From NCBI GenBank assembly GCA_003023195.1, contig PXRX01000012.1, positions 1-64,000 of the forward strand: a DNA stretch of 64,000 nt, in the 5' to 3' direction. Every line of letters starts with the position of its first letter. Position 1 is the first letter of the stretch. A program made the position numbers and the translations under genes. This DNA is from Halobacteriales archaeon QS_8_69_26 (lineage in GTDB: Archaea; Halobacteriota; Halobacteria; Halobacteriales; SW-7-71-33). Below are positions 34,775 through 42,906 of this stretch, piece by piece. A model generated the notes under the pieces. That model had not been told where the DNA came from. It did no database searches and saw nothing but the letters and a program-made list of their open reading frames with translations.

Positions 34775-36148
34775 ATGGATCGAGACACAGCGGAGGTCGA
34801 CGTCGGGGCGGTCCCCGGCGAGCGAGCGCGGGAGTGGGTCGAGCACCACCACCGGTACTCGGCGCCGAGCACCTACGTCTACGACTTCGTCTGGGACGCC
34901 ACCGGCGAGGCGGAGGGGCCCTTCTGCACCGACGTCGACGGGAACGTCCTGCTGGATTTCACCACCCACGTCGCGGCCGCACCGCTGGGGTACAACAACC
35001 CCAAGATCCTCGACAAACTGGACGAGTTCGACCTCGTCGACCCCACCAAGATAGCGGGCCAGGACTTCTACCTCTCGCTGGGCGGGACGCCCGAGGACCC
35101 TGACCTCCCGGGACCGACGCACCTAATGGAACGGCTGGTCGACGTGACCGACCAGTACGGGATGAACACGGTCTTCCTCTCGAACTCCGGGGCCGAGGCC
35201 GTCGAGAACGCGATGAAGATCTGTTACGACCACCGGCCCGAGGCCAAGTACGGCATCACGTTCGAGGGGGCGTTCCACGGCCGGACGCTCGGGGCCCTGT
35301 CGCTGAACCGCTCGAAGTCGGTCTACCGGCGGGACTACCCCGAACTCTCGTCGGTCCACGACGTGCCCTTCTGCCGGGACCAGTCCTGTGACCCGACCAC
35401 CTGCTCGTGTGGCTTCTTCCACCGGGACGACCCCGTCTCGAAACTACGGGAGAAACTCGACCCCGAGACCGGGCACGTCGACCCCGAGGAGGTGGCGTTC
35501 GTCGCGATGGAGCCGATCCAGGGCGAGGGCGGCTACCGGATCCCCTCCGACGCCTTCGCAGAGGAGGTGGCCGCGCTCACCGACGAGTACGACATCCCTC
35601 TCATCGCCGACGAGATCCAGGCCGGGATGGGACGCACCGGGGAGCTGTGGGGGTCGGACCACTTCGCGTTCGAACCCGACGTGATGGCCGTCGCCAAGGG
35701 CCTGCGGGTCGGCGCGACCGTCTCCAGCGAGGAGGTGTTCCCCGAGGACAAGGGTCGGATCTCCTCGACCTGGGGGGCCGGCGACCTGCTGTCCTCGGCG
35801 CTCGGGACCCTCACCCTCGACGCCATCGAGGAGTACGACCTCCTGGACAACGCGACCCGCCGCGGCCGGCAGTTCCGCGAGATAATCGAGGACGCCGACC
35901 CTGGGATGGTCGTCGAGGTCCGCAACAGGGGACTCATGTTCGCGGTCGAACTGGACACGAAGGACCGTCGCGACGCGGTGATAGAGGCCGCCTTCGAGCG
36001 GGGACTGCTCACCCTCGCCTGCGGGCACAAGTCGATCCGGATGCTCCCGCCGCTGGACGTGACCGAACGGGAGATCGAGATGGGCGCGGACCTGTTCCTC
36101 GGGGCCGTCGAGGACGTGACCGAGCGGACGGCTCCCGACGCCGACTGA
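34775..36148 (+). CDS. Class III PLP-dependent aminotransferase
   Basis: This 457-residue enzyme has the class III fold signatures: NSGAEAVENAMKICYDHRPE, FEGAFHGRTLGALSLNRSK, the acidic cofactor contact LIADEIQAGMGRTGELWG, and the probable Schiff-base lysine in AVAKGLRVGAT. An unusual cysteine cluster (CRDQSCDPTTCSCGFF, four Cys near residues 203-214) is inserted after the PLP-binding region; in related haloarchaeal enzymes it may bind a metal. The substrate (an omega-amino acid or similar) is not predictable. ATG 34775 is used; 18 codons upstream look like leader. Confidence 0.88.
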   Translation: MDRDTAEVDVGAVPGERAREWVEHHHRYSAPSTYVYDFVWDATGEAEGPFCTDVDGNVLLDFTTHVAAAPLGYNNPKILDKLDEFDLVDPTKIAGQDFYLSLGGTPEDPDLPGPTHLMERLVDVTDQYGMNTVFLSNSGAEAVENAMKICYDHRPEAKYGITFEGAFHGRTLGALSLNRSKSVYRRDYPELSSVHDVPFCRDQSCDPTTCSCGFFHRDDPVSKLREKLDPETGHVDPEEVAFVAMEPIQGEGGYRIPSDAFAEEVAALTDEYDIPLIADEIQAGMGRTGELWGSDHFAFEPDVMAVAKGLRVGATVSSEEVFPEDKGRISSTWGAGDLLSSALGTLTLDAIEEYDLLDNATRRGRQFREIIEDADPGMVVEVRNRGLMFAVELDTKDRRDAVIEAAFERGLLTLACGHKSIRMLPPLDVTEREIEMGADLFLGAVEDVTERTAPDAD

Positions 36149-36173
36149 CCCGAAATTCGGCCCGGAACGGGAG

Positions 36174-36269
36174 CTAGAACCGGTAACGCCGGTCGTTGTC
36201 GTCGCCGACCTGGTCGATGGGGTCCCCGGTCATCTCCGCGTAGGTCATCCCGGAGAGGTACTCGTCGTT
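36174..36269 (-). pseudogene. C-terminal remnant, paralogue of the protein at 37271-37600
   Basis: The minus strand reads NDEYLSGMTYAEMTGDPIDQ then VGDDNDRRYRF and a TAG stop. This resembles the end of the intact 109-residue protein at 37271-37600 (YDEYLMDTTMDTYNEQ, ending NDDRRYQF). The rest of the gene is missing; at 36270 the sequence changes abruptly to other debris. Confidence 0.65.
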
Positions 36270-36443
36270 TGTTCCAGCCGGTATGAACAATACTTACATT
36301 TTCCGGCGGAATACCCACTCCTCGCTCGCAGGCAGGCCCAAGAGCGTGAGGAGCGCCGGCAGCGACACGAGGAACTGAAGGAGCGGAGCAAGCGGAACTA
36401 CGCACGGCACATGGAGCAGAACAGTTCCGACGAGTCGCAGTAG
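36270..36443 (+). pseudogene. Remnant of a charged coiled-coil protein
   Basis: One frame reads ARRQAQEREERRQRHEELKE then RSKRNYARHMEQNSSDESQ before TAG 36441-36443, preceded by YLHFPAEYPLL. The helical, strongly charged sequence looks like a real protein tail, but no start or upstream part exists. It meets the previous remnant at about 36270, so this 300-base stretch holds two broken gene ends only. Confidence 0.45.
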
Positions 36444-36447
36444 GCGG

Positions 36448-36687
36448 CTACTCGCCGAGGGCTTTGAGGAGCAGTTTGCCGTTCTCCGTCAGTCGGTACG
36501 TCGTCCGCTGTCGGCCGTCCGTTTCTTGGTTTTCGACTTCTATCATCCCGGCGTCTTGGAGTTCTTCGAGATGTTTGTAGACGTAGCCGGAGGAAATCTC
36601 TAACTCTTTCGCCAGCGTGTATCCGTGGGTGGGTTCATCTCGGAGTCGCAAGAGGATGTCCCGTTTCGTATCTCTGATTAGACTCAT
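36448..36687 (-). CDS. Small winged-helix regulator (PadR/ArsR-like)
   Basis: This 79-residue protein is a single winged helix-turn-helix: IRDTKRDILLRLRDEPTHG, TLAKELEISSGYVYKHLEEL, then the wing IEVENQETDGRQRTTYRLTE. It resembles PadR or ArsR-type proteins and may bind DNA as a dimer. Codon use is less GC-rich than that of neighbouring genes, and AT-rich TTTATATG lies upstream (about 36718-36726 on the minus strand), suggesting transfer. It is divergent from the HalOD1 gene; duplicated AAGTGGTTGAA between them could be its operator. Confidence 0.8.
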   Translation of the reverse strand: MSLIRDTKRDILLRLRDEPTHGYTLAKELEISSGYVYKHLEELQDAGMIEVENQETDGRQRTTYRLTENGKLLLKALGE

Positions 36688-36754
36688 CGCTCGGATATTT
36701 CGGACCGGCTGTAAACAGTCATATAAACGAAAAATCTAATCGGTGACTCTCACC

Positions 36755-36783
36755 AAGTGGTTGAATACTTCTAAGTGGTTGAA
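36755..36783. promoter_or_regulatory. Direct repeat between the HTH and HalOD1 genes
   Basis: AAGTGGTTGAA occurs at 36755-36765 and 36773-36783, an 18-base spacing that places both copies on nearly the same helix face. They are 18 to 46 bases before ATG 36801. This is a candidate binding site for the divergent regulator. Confidence 0.5.
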
Positions 36784-36800
36784 GCGGTAAGCACCGGCTT

Positions 36801-37118
36801 ATGGCCGAGGCCGATTCGGACCACCACGTCGAGGCATCATACGACCCCGAGACGGACACGTATCACGCCAAATACCAACCGGACGAAACGGGGTCACTCG
36901 CCGGGGCGGTTGTCTACCTCGTTTCCGTAGCGACGGGGAATGATCCGAAGACGATGGACCCCCTCTATGAAACCATTGACGTCGATGCACTGGAGAGCCT
37001 GTTTCGGGGCCAGGAGGGACGGACTGGGCACATCGAGTTTCAACACTGTGGGTGTGCGGTAACTGCGATGAGTGATGGCGAGATTGTGGTTTCGCCGTTG
37101 GACGACTGTTCTCCATGA
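36801..37118 (+). CDS. HalOD1 domain protein
   Basis: This 105-residue protein consists of a short acidic lead and a HalOD1 domain: GSLAGAVVYLVSVATGNDPK, then MDPLYETIDVDALESLFRG and FQHCGCAVTAMSDGEIVV. HalOD1 is a haloarchaeal output domain, often found alone or linked to signalling modules; its biochemical role is not established. Base composition is lower in G and C than the surroundings. The downstream frame at 37115-37357 overlaps its stop (ATGA) but does not look like a protein. Confidence 0.82.
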   Translation: MAEADSDHHVEASYDPETDTYHAKYQPDETGSLAGAVVYLVSVATGNDPKTMDPLYETIDVDALESLFRGQEGRTGHIEFQHCGCAVTAMSDGEIVVSPLDDCSP

Positions 37119-37270
37119 CCGATGGTGATAACCCGCTCGATTCCGGGTTGGGCCACATCATTGAGCGGGGCGGTCCGCACTATCGACCACCGCGGCCACG
37201 CGACTGCGGTGAACGCCAGCCTGTACACCCCTCTCCCCGTTCACGGGCTGGAAAGGTTCAAAGGTTCAGG

Positions 37271-37600
37271 TCAGAACTGGTACCGCCGGTCGTCGTTCTG
37301 GTCGGGTTGCGGAAACCCCTGCTGTTCGTTGTATGTATCCATCGTCGTGTCCATTAGGTACTCGTCGTAGGTGACGTCGTACTCCGTCCGGAGGTGGAAG
37401 TCGACCTTCCCCGACTCGACGGCCGTCTGGAACAGCAGGTGGACACCCCGCCGGAGGAGTTCGTCGGTGTCGTCGGTGTCCAGTGCGGCCAGCAAGAGGG
37501 CGAGTTCGTGTTTCGTCTCCCGGTCGAGGTCGACTTCCGGGCTGTCGTCCATCTCGCCGTACGCGTCTTCGACCGTCTCGGCCAGGTCTTCGAGGGTCAT
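37271..37600 (-). CDS. Hypothetical haloarchaeal protein
   Basis: This small acidic protein of 109 residues is predicted mostly helical (TLEDLAETVEDAYGEM, ETKHELALLLAALDTDDTDE, LLRRGVHLLFQTAVESGKV) with a polar tail. A broken paralogue lies at 36174-36269. No function is known. ATG 37600 is 76 bases from a 20-bp palindrome (37676-37695), which could act in its promoter. The gene sits at the right edge of the lower-GC island. Confidence 0.72.
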   Translation of the reverse strand: MTLEDLAETVEDAYGEMDDSPEVDLDRETKHELALLLAALDTDDTDELLRRGVHLLFQTAVESGKVDFHLRTEYDVTYDEYLMDTTMDTYNEQQGFPQPDQNDDRRYQF

Positions 37601-37675
37601 GTCGGTCCTGTGGGTGGGGACGGCAAGGGGCTTTCGGGTGCCAGTCGGGGCGACGTTCGGCGTAGCAACGGTCGG

Positions 37676-37695
37676 TTACAGTAAAGTTACCGTAA
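37676..37695. promoter_or_regulatory. 20-bp palindrome, copy 2
   Basis: TTACAGTA AAGT TACCGTAA: same 8-4-8 geometry as the other copies with one mismatch (A opposite C at arm position 5). It is in the 303-base gap between divergent genes (37600 minus, 37904 plus); nothing else in that gap is recognised except short GC inverted repeats. Confidence 0.75.
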
Positions 37696-37903
37696 CCCGA
37701 ACGATTCGAGAACGGGATCCCGGGCAGCGAGACGGCGCGTTCCCGGGGAGTCGGTTTACCCCGAGCACGGGAACCGGACGGCGGTTCGATCACTCCCCCG
37801 GAGCCAGCGGTCCCGGCGCTCCCGACCCGCACGCCCGTGTAGTTCCGGCGACCCCGACCGGGGATCACCACACACAAGCCGCCCCGGTCGCTGGATCCTG
37901 GCG

Positions 37904-38881
37904 ATGGCCGAGGGGACGGACGAATCCGAGGACTACCTTCCGGAGGATCCGGGGCCGGTCCGCGAGTCGCTGGTCGAGTGGTACGAGGACGACCACCGGG
38001 AGTTCCCCTGGCGGGAGACGACCGGCCCCTACGAGATACTGGTCTCGGAGGTGATGAGCCAGCAGACCCAGCTGGGGCGGGTCGAGGAGGCGTGGGCGGC
38101 CTTCCTCGACCGGTGGCCGACCGTCGCGGACCTGGCCGACGCCGACCGGTCCGAGGTGGTCGCCTTCTGGACCGACCACTCCCTGGGGTACAACAACCGC
38201 GCCCGGTACCTCCACGAGGCCGCCGGGCAAGTGGTCGAGGGAGAGGTCGGTCCGATGGACCGAACTCGCGACGGCGACGACGCCGCCGAAGCAGGCGGGG
38301 AGTTCCCCACCGATCCCGACGCCCTCCAGGACCTGCAGGGCGTCGGGCCCTACACCGCCAACGCCGTCGCGTCCTTCGCATTCAATACCGGGGACGCGGT
38401 GGTGGACACGAACGTCAAACGGGTGCTCTACCGCGCGTTCGGGGTCCCCGACGACGACCGGACCTTCGAGGACGTCGCCCGCCGCCTGATGCCCGAGGGC
38501 GAGTCCCGCGTCTGGAACAACGCGATAATGGAACTCGGCGGCGTCGCCTGCGGGAAGTCCCCCCGGTGCGACGAGGCGGGGTGTCCCTGGCGAAGGTGGT
38601 GTGACGCCTACGAGACGGGCGACTTCACCGCGCCGGACGTGCCAGAGCAACCGGACTTCGAGGGATCGCGCCGGCAGTTCCGGGGCCGGGTCGTCCGCGC
38701 GCTCTCGGACGGCGAGGAACTCGCGCTCGACGAACTGGGGCCGAAGGTGCGGGTCGACTACGCCCCGGACGGCGAGTACGGCCGGGAGTGGCTCCGCGGC
38801 CTCCTCGCCGACCTGGCCGAGGACGGCCTGGTCGAGGTGACCGAGGCCGGCGGGGAGACGGTCGCACGGCTCGGAGAGTAG
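37904..38881 (+). CDS. mutY: A/G-specific adenine DNA glycosylase
   Basis: This 325-residue enzyme has a catalytic Glu near 49 (EVMSQQTQ), the helix-hairpin-helix LQGVGPYTANAV near 144-155, catalytic Asp 168 in VVDTNVKRVLYR, and a four-cysteine iron-sulfur site (CGKSPRC, GC, WC near 205-222). MutY removes adenine mispaired with 8-oxoguanine in base excision repair. A Glu/Asp/Gly-rich insertion (115-137) separates two core helices. The C-terminal 75 residues are not a NUDIX-like domain but a short winged-helix-like end. Transcribed alone. Confidence 0.93.
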   Translation: MAEGTDESEDYLPEDPGPVRESLVEWYEDDHREFPWRETTGPYEILVSEVMSQQTQLGRVEEAWAAFLDRWPTVADLADADRSEVVAFWTDHSLGYNNRARYLHEAAGQVVEGEVGPMDRTRDGDDAAEAGGEFPTDPDALQDLQGVGPYTANAVASFAFNTGDAVVDTNVKRVLYRAFGVPDDDRTFEDVARRLMPEGESRVWNNAIMELGGVACGKSPRCDEAGCPWRRWCDAYETGDFTAPDVPEQPDFEGSRRQFRGRVVRALSDGEELALDELGPKVRVDYAPDGEYGREWLRGLLADLAEDGLVEVTEAGGETVARLGE

Positions 38882-38970
38882 TCGACGGTCGGGCTTCGGG
38901 GCTCGCCGGGCGTCGACGTTCGTGCCGGGGACCGGCGGATTCTTGGGATCCAGCCGAGATACCCCGTTCG

Positions 38971-39219
38971 ATGGTCGCGGAACCGGGATCGCTGCTCGTC
39001 CTCCTGGCCGGCCTCACCCTCGTCCTGGCGACGGCGCACTCGCTCGGACTGGAGGCGGGGCTCGGGGCCTTCCTCGCCGGCCTCCTCGTCCGCGACCGCC
39101 TGGATCCGGAAACGTCGCGGGTGTTCGAGACGGCCACGCTGGGGCTGTTCGCGCCGCTGTTCTTCGCGACGGCCGGGTTGCGGGCCGACCTGAATCACCG
39201 ACGCCGCACCAGGAGGTAG
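38971..39219 (+). pseudogene. Fragment of a CPA2-type Na+/H+ antiporter
   Basis: The 82 codons read LAGLTLVLATAHSLGLEAGL, GAFLAGLLVRDRLDPETSRV and LGLFAPLFFATAGLRADL, a well-known middle stretch of Kef/NhaS-type cation:proton antiporters. A full gene has about 400 codons with 12 membrane segments, so about 80 percent is missing on both sides. The 3' end runs 25 bases antisense into the PGF-CTERM gene (39195-39219), so a deletion joined the two. Confidence 0.75.
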
Positions 39220-40250
39220 CCGAGGACCGCTAAGACCGCGAGCGCGGCCCCGAATCCAGGGAGCGGGAGGCCGCCGGACCCGGAGGATCCGCCGGCCGTC
39301 GGCGTCGCCGTCGCGGCCTCTCGGGTCGTCGCGGACGGCGTGGGATCGGGCGTCGAGACCGCCACCGTCGATCCGGGCGTGTTCACGCCGACGCCCGTCG
39401 TTCCGTTCCCGTCGTCGACCCGGAGGACGGGGAACCGGGAGGCGACGGGGTCGCCGCCGACGGTGATCGGATCCGCGGCCACGCCGCCGTCCCCGTCGTC
39501 GGGGTAGAGGACGGCCCAGAGGTGGAACCGCTCGTCCTGGTCGGCGAAGAACTCGTCGTCGAGTTCGACGGTGACGTTGTGGTGGGTGCCGGCGTCCAGT
39601 GCGGTCCGGCCGACGACCGCGCCCGGTTCGAGGTCCCGGTCGGCGTGGAGGACGACGTGGCCCGGTCGGTCGAGTTCGACGCGGTCGAGGGTGACCGACC
39701 CGGTCGAGGGCTGACCCTGGAGGCCGTCGGCGAGGACCGCGACGCTCCCCTCGCCTGCCCGCGCCGAGAAGGTTCCCTCGGTCTCGCTCCCGAACGACCG
39801 GAGGGTCCGGTCGCTCTCGGGGTCGAACTCGCCGTCGCCGTCGTCGCCGTACAGGACCGCCCGGAGCGTGACGCTTCCCTCCTCCGGCAACACCCCTGGT
39901 TCTATCGGCACCTCGATGCCGACGTGGCGGCCGAGGGAGACGTGCGTGTGCCCGACGACTGCCCCGCGGGACCCGTTCTCCGTCCGGTGGATCGCGACGT
40001 ACCCGTCGGACATCAGGGCCGCGCTCTCGACGAGGACCCGGCCGTCGCCGACCACCTGGTTCCCGACGGTGAGGTGGTTGCCGTGGAGGGTCCCGCCCGA
40101 GCGATCCGTCGCGGGCGTGGCCCCAGGAAGGGGGGCGCCGTCGGTCGATCCGGACTCCCCGGCGGCCCCGGCGATCCCCGGGTGTGCCAGCGATAGCGCG
40201 AGGACGAACACCGCGACCCAGGCGGCCGTCACCCACCCCCGCCGTGTCAT
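39195..40250 (-). CDS. PGF-CTERM surface protein with two DUF7282-like domains
   Basis: This 351-residue protein has a signal peptide (VAVFVLALSLAHPGIAGAAG) and two related beta domains of about 110 residues each. The first starts NQVVGDGRVLVESAALMSDG and the second VTLDRVELDRPGHVVLHADR; both contain an LYxDDGDG motif. A Thr/Ser/Pro/Ala linker leads to the C-terminal signal LPLPGFGAALAVLAVLGYLL plus VRRR. PGF-CTERM is the recognition signal of archaeosortase A; the protein is therefore likely cleaved and lipid-anchored outside the cell. The partner enzyme is encoded at 4479-5594. The function of the domains is unknown. Confidence 0.87.
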   Translation of the reverse strand: MTRRGWVTAAWVAVFVLALSLAHPGIAGAAGESGSTDGAPLPGATPATDRSGGTLHGNHLTVGNQVVGDGRVLVESAALMSDGYVAIHRTENGSRGAVVGHTHVSLGRHVGIEVPIEPGVLPEEGSVTLRAVLYGDDGDGEFDPESDRTLRSFGSETEGTFSARAGEGSVAVLADGLQGQPSTGSVTLDRVELDRPGHVVLHADRDLEPGAVVGRTALDAGTHHNVTVELDDEFFADQDERFHLWAVLYPDDGDGGVAADPITVGGDPVASRFPVLRVDDGNGTTGVGVNTPGSTVAVSTPDPTPSATTREAATATPTAGGSSGSGGLPLPGFGAALAVLAVLGYLLVRRR

Positions 40251-40337
40251 GTCCGGGCGTTCGGCCCGACGGAAAAAGACCTGTCGGACCCGGGTTTTCG
40301 ACCGCGGAGGGATCCGCCCGTCGGACCCGGGTTAGAC

Positions 40338-40367
40338 GATCGGACCAAAACCGTTATTCGTCCGATC
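40338..40367. promoter_or_regulatory. Inverted repeat upstream of the first iron-lipoprotein-like gene
   Basis: GATCGGAC (40338-40345) and GTCCGATC (40360-40367) form a perfect 8-base inverted repeat with a 14-base spacer. It lies between 17 and 46 bases before ATG 40384, overlapping the promoter. It is a candidate operator; the same arrangement is not seen in front of the paralogue at 42907. Confidence 0.55.
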
Positions 40368-40383
40368 CCCCGAGGCGGGGACG

Positions 40384-41496
40384 ATGCACAGGCGCCGACT
40401 GCTCCGGATCGGTGCGGCGGCCGGCGCCGCGGGGGTCGCGGGGTGTCTCGACGGCTCCGGCGGGGACGACGGCACGGGATCGGAGGAGGGAACGACGCCG
40501 GACGGGACGGGGGAACCGACCACCGGGGGGGCGACGACGGAGGACCGGGACGCCCCCGACGGGGTGTACGTCCAGCCGTTCGTCGAGACGATGGTGAACG
40601 CCGGGACTGCCCGGGAGGGCGACCTCGCGTTCGCGGTGTTCTGGACGACCCCGCACGTCTTCTGGACGATGACCGGTGCGGACAGGTCCCGCCACTCGAA
40701 GGACGACGAGGACGCGGTCCACCTGATGGCGACCGTCTGGGACCCCGAGACCGGGACGGTCCTCCCGGAGGTGGGCCTCTCCGTGGAACTCACGCGGGAG
40801 GACGACCTCGTCTCCGAGGAGGTCATCTACCCGATGCTCAGCCAGCGCATGGGCTTTCACTGGGGGGCGAACTTCCCGCTCCCGGGCGACGGCACCTACA
40901 CCGCCTCGGTCTCCGTCAGCGGGATGGGGATCGACCGGACCGGCGCGTTCGCGGGCCGGTTCGGCGACCCCGTCACCGCAGGGATCGAGTTCGAGTTCAC
41001 GCCGGAGAACCGCGAGCGGGTCGGAACCGAGGAGGTCGCGGGCGCCGGCGACCCCGGTGCCGTCCAGCCAATGGAGATGGGCGACCTCCCGGACTCGCGG
41101 CTCCCGGCGCCCGGGGACCTCCCCGGCACCGTCGCGGGCACCGCCAGGAGCGACGACGCCGACATGGTCGTGACCCGGCTGTCCCCGGCCGAGGCCGACC
41201 GGTTCACCGACGGCACCGGCTACCTCGCGGTGTCGGCCCGCACCCGCTACAACGACCTCGTGCTACCGATCATGGGCCTGTCGGCGACCGTCGACCGCGA
41301 CGGGGAGACGGTCTTCGACGGGACGCTCTCGCGGACGCTCGACCCCGACCTCGGCTACCACTACGGCGCGCCCGTCGGCTCCCTTTCGGCCGGCGACGAG
41401 GTCACGCTCTCGGTCGGGACGCCCCCGCAGGTCGGCCGGCACGAGGGCTACGAGACCGCCTTCCTGGAGATGCCGGACGTGACCGTCACGCTGTGA
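40384..41496 (+). CDS. Tat lipoprotein, iron-transporter-like, paralogue 1
   Basis: This 370-residue protein starts MHRRRLLRIGAAAGAAG with lipobox GVAGCLDG, then a Gly/Thr linker. The mature part has FAVFWTTPHVFWTMTG, HLMATVWDPETGTVLPEVGL, VIYPMLSQRMGFHWGANFPL and a second domain ending GLSATVDRDGETVFDGTLSR and HEGYETAFLEMP. It is about half identical to the protein at 42907-43971. The first domain resembles the P19/Tp34-type periplasmic iron-binding family (conserved Met and His: LMxxxWDP, SQRMGFH). An iron or copper-binding role is an inference. The stop lies in an 80-bp repeat. Confidence 0.8.
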   Translation: MHRRRLLRIGAAAGAAGVAGCLDGSGGDDGTGSEEGTTPDGTGEPTTGGATTEDRDAPDGVYVQPFVETMVNAGTAREGDLAFAVFWTTPHVFWTMTGADRSRHSKDDEDAVHLMATVWDPETGTVLPEVGLSVELTREDDLVSEEVIYPMLSQRMGFHWGANFPLPGDGTYTASVSVSGMGIDRTGAFAGRFGDPVTAGIEFEFTPENRERVGTEEVAGAGDPGAVQPMEMGDLPDSRLPAPGDLPGTVAGTARSDDADMVVTRLSPAEADRFTDGTGYLAVSARTRYNDLVLPIMGLSATVDRDGETVFDGTLSRTLDPDLGYHYGAPVGSLSAGDEVTLSVGTPPQVGRHEGYETAFLEMPDVTVTL

Positions 41497-41640
41497 TCGC
41501 CCCGCCCGTGACGTTGTGACGGTCCCGACGGCGTCCTCCCGTGACGTTGTGATCGTCCCGACGGCGTCCCCCGTGATCGCCCCGCCCGTGACGTTGTGAC
41601 CGTCCCGACAGCGTCCTCCCGTGATCGCCCCGACTCCGTC
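41479..41640. repeat. 80-bp (two-subunit) minisatellite spanning a stop codon
   Basis: GTGATCGCCCCGCCCGTGAC GTTGTGAC occurs at 41493 and 41573, 80 bases apart. Within each half there is a smaller unit CCCGTGACGTTGTGA plus GTCCCGACGGCGTCC. The array begins with the last codons (GTGACCGTCACGCTG) and TGA of the lipoprotein gene. The gap 41497-41712 holds nothing else. Confidence 0.9.
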
Positions 41641-41712
41641 CACCGGCCCGCTGGCTCCGGGACCGGTCGATCGAGGGAGATAAGTCGTGCTCGTCCCTAG
41701 GGTCCCCGACAG

Positions 41713-42189
41713 ATGGGTCCGCCGGGCCTCCCGGAGGTCGTCGCCTACCTCGCACCGGGAGCCGTCGATCCGACCGTGATCGAGGCCGTCGATCCCCCAG
41801 GGGACCTCGCCGCCGTCCAGGGTGGGGTCGATCCCCTGGGGGTCGTCCTCGGCCTCGCCGGCCTGGGGTCGGTGGCCGTCGTCGGCCTCGCACTCGTCGC
41901 CCTGGCGAGGCGGCGCTCCTGGTCGTACTTCCTGGTGACCGCCGCCCTGGGGACCCTGCTCGCCCGGACCTCGCTCGGGGTCCTGTCGATGGCCGACGCC
42001 GTCTCCGTCGGCTCCCACCACCTGCCGGAGCACGCCCTCGACGTCGTGATGATCGCACTCCTCCTGGGGGCCATCTACGTGTCGCGGAGCGGTCCGGACG
42101 CCGGGGACCTCGACCGTCGAGGGGCCGGGAATCTCGACCGAGGGCCGGACGTCGACCGCGGTGCCGGCCCGGAGGAACGGGACCCGTGA
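41713..42189 (+). CDS. Small membrane protein next to lipoprotein genes
   Basis: This 158-residue protein has an N-terminal polar stretch of about 40 residues, three membrane segments (about 41-65, 69-89 with WSYFLVTAALGTLLARTSLG, 105-121), and an acidic repetitive tail (DAGDLDRRGAGNLDRGPDVDRG). The paired DLDR units suggest repeat expansion at the 3' end. No family was recognised with certainty. It lies 80 bases before a winged-helix gene in the same direction, and between two paralogous Tat lipoproteins, which suggests a shared role. Confidence 0.7.
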   Translation: MGPPGLPEVVAYLAPGAVDPTVIEAVDPPGDLAAVQGGVDPLGVVLGLAGLGSVAVVGLALVALARRRSWSYFLVTAALGTLLARTSLGVLSMADAVSVGSHHLPEHALDVVMIALLLGAIYVSRSGPDAGDLDRRGAGNLDRGPDVDRGAGPEERDP

Positions 42190-42268
42190 CCCGTACCCTG
42201 CGGGAGGACCGACCACGAACCACGACCGAGAACCGCCGCTCACGATCCACGATCGAGATCCGAACTCA

Positions 42269-42796
42269 ATGACCGACGCAGACACGCCGGAGGCACGCAG
42301 GCGCATCGCCGACCGCATCGCGGACGACCCGGGGATCCACTTCAACGCGCTCGTCCGGGCGCTGGACCTCGCCCCGGGACAGGTGCAGTACCACGTCCGC
42401 GAACTGCTCTCGACCGACCGGGTGGTCGCCGAGTCCCTGTACGGGCGCACCCACTACTACCCGCCGGACGTCGACCCGCGGACGCGGCGGGCGCTGGCGG
42501 TCCTCCGCCGGGAGACGGCCGCCGACGTCGCCGCGGTACTCGCGGTCGAGGGGCCGGCGCGACCGGCGGCGGTGGCAGAGGACCTGGGGATCGCCCGGAG
42601 CACACTGGAGTACCACCTCGACCGCATGGAGTCGGTGGGGCTGGTCGAGAAGCGCCGCGACGAGCGCGGCCGGGTCACGTTGGCCCTGCCCCGGCCGGCC
42701 GAGACGGCCGACCTGCTCGACGGGACCGACCCCTCCCTGCCCGCACGGATGGCCGACCGGTTCGAGCGCCTGGTCGACGGGCTCCTCTCGGAGTGA
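42269..42796 (+). CDS. Tandem winged-helix transcriptional regulator
   Basis: This 175-residue protein has two winged helices: the first HFNALVRALDLAPGQVQYHV, the second PAAVAEDLGIARSTLEYHLD with wing LVEKRRDERGRVTLAL. Such two-domain regulators are frequent in haloarchaea. The order (lipoprotein, membrane protein, regulator, lipoprotein) points to control of the adjacent genes. ATG 42269 is the first in-frame ATG beside conserved sequence; the longer frame from 42161 is a shadow. A ligand site is not evident. Confidence 0.82.
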   Translation: MTDADTPEARRRIADRIADDPGIHFNALVRALDLAPGQVQYHVRELLSTDRVVAESLYGRTHYYPPDVDPRTRRALAVLRRETAADVAAVLAVEGPARPAAVAEDLGIARSTLEYHLDRMESVGLVEKRRDERGRVTLALPRPAETADLLDGTDPSLPARMADRFERLVDGLLSE

Positions 42797-42906
42797 TCGG
42801 AGGCACGAGTCGTCCCCGAAGCGTAGCGCCGGTAGCGCCCGGTCCAGGCGGCCGTTCGAGGGACGGACCAGAATCCCCTTTCCGATCGGGCACCGAGGTG
42901 GGCGTG

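Noticed and set aside
37115-37357. Open frame overlapping the HalOD1 stop by ATGA
   Set aside because: Composition is unlike a protein (Pro/Arg/His noise), and the frame runs into the antisense end of the gene at 37271.
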